DNA of 64,000 nucleotides from Cryptomeria japonica. Its lineage: Eukaryota > Streptophyta > Pinopsida > Cupressales > Cupressaceae. Below the pieces are notes generated by a model, which saw only the letters and a program-made list of their open reading frames with translations, was not told where the DNA came from and searched no databases. Positions 59,690-64,000 of the stretch are shown in pieces; the stretch's first letter is position 1, and each line of letters starts with the position of its first letter. A program made the translations under genes and the position numbers. The stretch is from NCBI RefSeq assembly GCF_030272615.1, contig NC_081405.1, forward strand, positions 472,740,008 to 472,804,007, given 5' to 3'.

Positions 59690-61650
59690 TTGATTCGACA
59701 GTTATCATAGACGGATAGAGATGTTATTGAGAGATGTGGTTTATCCTCTTTATTGGACATACCTCGGTATATCATAAACCGGGGTTTGCTGACAGCTTTA
59801 GTAGAGAGGTGGCACGGTGATACGAACACCTTTCATTTGGCGACAGGTGAGATGACAGTCACTCCAGAGGATTGTTATTGGATTTTGTGAATTCAAGTGA
59901 TTGGGGCACTATTGCCATATGAGCAGACCGAGGAGGGTGGGATAGAGGCTCTTCATTGGATATTCCATGATGATCAGATTTGTGGATACGAGATCCCTTG
60001 GCAAGAGTTTGTGGATCTTGATTATGCTCCTTTACCCTCTATACTGGCAGGTTTCATAGGTGGATTCTTGTGTCCCGACTAGAGGTCGAAGGGACTAACA
60101 GTGGGTTGGGGATTGGTGTCAGAGGACATGGTTACAAAGGGATGCAGGTTCGCTTGGGGGTCATGTATGTTAGCAAATTTGTATAGGGAGCTACACCAGG
60201 TGGTATATCTAGGATACGATAGCTTGTCAATGGGGGTGACATTATTATAGGTGTGGGCTTGGGAGAAAATTCCTGCATGCAAGGCCACTGGCAGATAGGG
60301 ATAGGTTTATTGGTCGAGCCTATGTGTATGGGTATATAGGTATAGTTGTCCAGCGTAAGCTGGGCAAGCTAGATCATTGGAGGAGGATTTTGGATGATAT
60401 TGATACAATAATTTGGAGACCCTATATGGATTGCGAGGTATGGACTGAGGACGGGCTAGAGATGCCCTATGTTTATATGTCTAGATACCTGATTGGGCAG
60501 ATGCCCTTTATTATTGAGATATTTTTGCATAGTCATGTTTTGCGACAGTATGGTCGACAACAGGGTATACCACAGGGAGCATGCTTATATGCTCGTCGAA
60601 GATAGGACGTTCTCGAGTGGGGTCCTATAGTAGATAGTGCAATAGCTATGGAGGAGTACATGCTTTTGGCGAGACAAATATGGGATTACGGGGCTAAGGT
60701 TGTGGATGCTGGGATGACCGAGGAGTTCTTGACCTACTTTGTGGCACATGCAATGGTACAGATATCAGATCTGATAGAGATGCTTCTTGCCTTTGACAAT
60801 GATGAGGATGAGCAGCTAGAGAGGCAAGAGGGAGAGGAGGTGGAGGAGGGAGGTGGGTATGATGGAGGAGATGGTGGAGGAGATGGGAGAGGAGGTGGTA
60901 GAAGGAGACAGGGAGATAGAGGAGGAGATGGAGGGAGGAGAGGAGATAGAGGGGGACATGGAGGGAGGAGAGAGAGAGGAGGATAGATTAGATTAGACAG
61001 ATGACAGGGTGGTGATGGAGGGAGAGGAGGTTTGGTTCTTGGAGTTGGCAAAGTTGGTAGAGTGGGCGAGGTGTTGGCAGTTGTGGGTGAGGTAGAGGAG
61101 TTTAGGCGGCCAACCCAATAGAGGAGATCAGATGTATTACCTCCACTGACACCTAGGACAAGGACAGGCGGTGTCACCACTCAAGTACCTATGTAGATCA
61201 GGGTACCATCGCATCAACAAGATTCACAAATTCAAGTGCTGCATGTTACAGTGTAGGAGTTACAGGCATAAGTACTAGCTCAGTAGCGTCAGATTGTGCA
61301 AATCACAACAAAGCGAGAAACAGTGATAGAGTGCCTAGGTCGAGCAGAGGCTCATGCAGATAGTTTGGAGAGAGAAGTGGTCAGTGCCCCTATGAGAAAC
61401 ACATTAAGAGAGATGTAGTACGCAGCCAAGGAGCCTAAGTACTACAAGCATTTATATGAGGAGGTGGTCCCTAGAGATCGTAGAGCTCCTAGCTATGTTG
61501 CGGTGGCATCCGGTCGATCCATTCAGACTCATTCGAGGATAGAGAGTAGAGGGGTTATAGGGCCTTCCCATCATGATCCTACTGGTGGAGACCCAAGTGC
61601 TGGGACATCTGTTGCGAGACCATCAACCTCAGGAGATAGTCATACCTAAG
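59690..61650 (+). pseudogene. Plant mobile domain protein remnant, antisense in element F
   Basis: Plus strand, opposite to pol. About 59735-59890 reads LLDIPRYIINRGLLTALVER, then WHGDTNTFHLATGEMTVTPE and DCYWIL-stop, the N-terminal signature of the plant mobile domain (aminotransferase-like, MAIL1 type). 59897-60080 continues (VIGALLPYEQTEEGGIEALH, ending FIGGFLCPD-stop) in the same frame. Then WGLVSEDMVTKGCRFAWG, ANLYRELHQVVYLGYDSL (60110-60230), 60324-60605 (GKLDHWRRILDDIDTIIWRP, LIGQMPFIIE) and 60648-60986, whose tail is Gly/Arg/Asp-rich (GGDGGRRGDRGGHGG). A further stretch to about 61650 is Ser/Pro-rich. Nonsense codons and at least two shifts break it. Function of such domains is debated; fusion to and carriage by transposons is documented. 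Confidence 0.75.
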
Positions 61651-61928
61651 AGACTTGTCTCTATTGTATTTTGAGCATTGTGTTGTATTTTGACAGACAT
61701 GACATCCCTTGTACATTTTGACCCTTTATTTTTTATTTTTTTTGAGATATATATGACACCGACTTTCTGATCCACATGTGATGTGTATATGGATGATGAT
61801 TTATGCATTGATATGATATTTCTATGATGATGATGTGATTCTTAGATAAATGATCTCGATTTGATATTGATTGATATGATGGATGATGTGATGATTTAAT
61901 GATAGGTTGCATTGATGAATTTGATTTG

Positions 61929-62250
61929 TGAGATGTATCTTGAAAATGTATGATAATGATAATGATAATGAAATGAGATGTATCTTGAAAATGAGATGTA
62001 TGATAATGATAATGATGTGAGATGTATCTTGAAAATGAGATGTATGATAATGATAATGATGTGAGATATCTTGAAAATGACATGTATGATAATGATAATG
62101 ATGTGAGATGTATCTTGAAAATGAGATGTATGCTAATGATAATGATATGAGATGTATCTTGAAAATGAGATGTATGATAATGATAACAATGTGAGATGTA
62201 TCTTGAAAATGAGATGTATGATAATGATAATGATGTGAGATGTATAGTTA
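61929..62250. repeat. 44-bp minisatellite, about seven units
   Basis: Unit GAGATGTATCTTGAAAATGA plus GATGTATGATAATGATAATG and a few bases; the word ATCTTGAAAAT recurs every 42-45 bp from 61937 to about 62200. The long minus-strand open frame over this array (TSHFQD/HYHTSH repeats) is a by-product of the repeat, not a gene. Confidence 0.9.
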
Positions 62251-62279
62251 AATGCAAAATGATATGCAGCTAAGTGATC

Positions 62280-63240
62280 ACCCTCATTTTCTCGTTGTCA
62301 TTCCTGCATAGTCACATTTTTTTGCTCTGTTTTTGTTTGTAATCATTGAGCTTTTGCTATGTTGGAAGTTTATACAAGAATAATGGTATAATTGAACCAT
62401 AATGACCTGAGTAAAACGTACATGGATTTTGATATTTCAAGACGGCACAAGCGTTGAGGTATAATTAAACCAAGACAACCTGAGTGTTGCTTGCATAAAA
62501 TAGACAAGAGTTAACCATTTGTATGCACGAAGTGGAACAATGTATTCAATGATATGTTTTCAATCATGTCTCAGACAAATTTGCACCGCACAAATGATCG
62601 CATCACAGACAAAAAACCAAAAAATATCAGACTCCCCCGCTACTTTCTCTAGCTCAATGTATCGTTGAGAAATTCATAAGGTGGCATGATTCAAATAATT
62701 TGAAGTGCAAAATAGTCAAAACTTCATGTGATATGTAAACAAATTATAATTCAAAAAATCATCCATCATGTGTGTGTTGAAGTTGTTAATGGGATCAGTG
62801 TCTTGTTTTCTCAACTGATGAGTTGTTGTTGAGAGGGTTTCCTTAACATGTTGTGATTCTTGTTTGCTTGTTTCTGGAATGTTTTGAAGTCAGAGGAACG
62901 CTACCCCTAGCTCTAGATACCTAGCGATGTGGATATTCACAGTGATTACCAAGCCATGGTCGGATATGATGAACTAATCTTTAGATAAGCAAGGACAGTG
63001 ACTACGCTAAGTATGTTTGGGATAATGTTGCATAAAAAGTGTTGGGCAATGGCCATTTAGCTCTGATTTTGGATGCAAAAGATATGAGTAATGATAGATA
63101 GAGGATTTGTTCCCTCACAAGTAGTGCATGTTTCCAAGTTTTCACCACTTGTTTTTATTGCACCCTTTTATTGTTTTTCTAATTTTTTATTTTTTTTATT
63201 TATTTTTTTTATTTTTCACTTTTTTTGTGCATTAGACCAC
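62280..63240. other. Non-coding stretch of element F
   Basis: Between the minisatellite and the end of pol. No protein domain on either strand; a T-rich low-complexity stretch lies at 63150-63225. Confidence 0.5.
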
Positions 63241-64000
63241 TCAAGCATATAATTTATTTAGATGAATGTTGTTGGTTGGATAATCAAGCACATCTCCTTC
63301 TAAAGTTGTTAGCTGATAGGTGCCTGATCCATAGGCTGATATGATAACATAGGGACCTAACCAATTAGGTTCAAACCTCCCCTTCTTTTCTCGATCCTGT
63401 TGATCTGGGATTTTCTTTGAGTACAAGATCACCAACTTTAAAAATCCTAGGGATGACTCTATGGTTGTAACTTTTGCACATGCGTTGCTGGTATGCTTTG
63501 AGGTGATCATAGGAATGTTGTCATTTTTCATCCAGAAGCTCTAGTTCTTGCAATTTGTTGACACGATACTCCTCATCTGGTATGAGGCCTTTTAAAGATA
63601 CTCCGAGTGATGGAATTTCTACCTCAAGAGGTAAAATTGCTTTTGATCCATACACCAATGAATATGGCATAGCCCCTGTAGGTGTCCTAATGCTATCCTA
63701 TATGCCCAGAGTGTTGAATTGAGTTGTACATGTCGATCCTTACTTGCATCATTTACTATTTTCGTTAGGATTTTTAGGATTATTTTATTTGATGCCTCTG
63801 CTTAACCATTCCCCTGTGGGTAGTAAGGTGTAGAGAAACGATGTTAGATTTTGAATCGCTCACATAGTTCTCGCACATCCTGATTTTTGAATGGACACCC
63901 ATTGTCTATGATGATGGAATGGGGAATGCCATATCTGCAAATTAGATAATTGAGAATAAATGAGGCAATCTATTTTCTAGTTACTGTGGTCAATGGAATT
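63241..64000 (-). pseudogene. pol: Gypsy Tat-type integrase, C-terminal part (window-truncated)
   Basis: Minus strand. From the edge: ICRYGIPHSIIIDNGCPFKN and VRELCERFKI (about 63960-63860; IIDNG holds a catalytic Asp), FSTPYYPQGNG-stop-AEASNKI (near 63810), LWAYRIALG near 63700 and, after shifts, 63531-63241 with KGRFEPNWLGPYVI (GPY/F module) and YQLTTLEGDVLDYPTNNIHL before the stop at 63241. Integrase inserts the element cDNA. The sequence is of the Athila/Tat type; no chromodomain follows. Stops (for example near 63805) make it non-functional. Confidence 0.85.

Larger units (their letters stand above)
56581..64000 (-). mobile_element. Ty3/Gypsy Tat-type element F with an antisense extra gene, cut by window end
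   Basis: 3' LTR 56581-58053, polypurine tract at 58054-58071, then 5.2 kb of non-pol DNA containing an antisense plant-mobile-domain gene remnant and tandem repeats, then the integrase end of pol on the minus strand from 63241 to the window edge. This layout, an extra ORF between pol and the 3' LTR in antisense, is known from Tat-lineage Gypsy elements in plants. The 5' part is outside. Confidence 0.75.

Noticed and set aside
60734-61180. 148-codon minus-strand proline/serine-rich frame
   Set aside because: Complement of the Gly/Arg-rich codons of the plant-mobile-domain tail; the plus-strand reading continues a recognised protein.
61733-62257. 174-codon minus-strand open frame with HYHTSHFQD repeats
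   Set aside because: It is produced by the 44-bp minisatellite, whose unit lacks stops in this frame; no protein-like variation.
1-64000. CRISPR array or bacterial-type operon
   Set aside because: No spacer-repeat array or bacterial gene order; tandem repeats seen are minisatellite or LTR-internal.
1-64000. tRNA, rRNA or snRNA genes
   Set aside because: No cloverleaf or rRNA core recognised; TGGTATCAGAGC-type words are retrotransposon primer sites beside LTRs.

Overview
The window is a stack of plant LTR retrotransposons with no complete single-copy host gene that I can support. Ty1/Copia and Ty3/Gypsy elements nested in each other, LTRs over 1 kb, old decayed copies and many short transition-type differences point to a seed plant with a very large, heavily methylated genome. 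A gymnosperm is my best guess, but this is inference; nothing in the window fixes the species.

Left third (1-24260). An old LTR on the minus strand (1-967) is followed by 1.7 kb of unexplained DNA. Then comes Copia element A (2639-9298), bounded by perfect 5-bp target duplications TGATG. Its 3' LTR has lost about 920 bp and its pol is broken. Next are 6 kb without recognisable genes, holding a 34-bp stem hairpin, a perfect 63-bp tandem duplication, a probable solo LTR (15391-16704, duplication TTTCT) and a 297-bp hAT-like MITE (17211-17507, perfect 8-bp duplication AAAATTAC). Element B (17558-24260) has paired LTRs, PBS and PPT. Instead of pol it carries a coiled-coil/zinc-knuckle gag and a second long decayed reading frame of unknown function.

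Middle (24396-43079). Chromovirus C (24396-30614, minus) has gag, protease, RT, RNase H, integrase and a C-terminal chromodomain. It is followed by an unrecognised proline-rich/coiled-coil exon-like gene remnant (31169-33000), a minus-strand coiled-coil ORF remnant ending in a polypurine tract (34450-35880), several kilobases of old repeat DNA, and two related LTR-like segments in opposite orientation (39745-40413 and 40954-41590).

Right third (43080-64000). Copia element D (43080-49783) is the best preserved. Gag and pol lie in one uninterrupted frame of about 1,381 codons that contains nine stop codons and no frameshift. To its right is a three-level nest on the minus strand: an old Athila/Tat-type Gypsy (G) is cut in its RT by a chromovirus of the C family (E, starting 54802). 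E is cut in its integrase by a Tat-type Gypsy (F, starting 56581), which runs off the window end. Between its 3' LTR and its pol, F carries an antisense gene remnant with a plant mobile domain and a Gly/Arg-rich tail, surrounded by several kinds of tandem repeat. All coding here serves, or once served, retrotransposition (capsid, protease, integration, reverse transcription); the antisense plant-mobile-domain gene and the second ORF of B are the least conventional parts.
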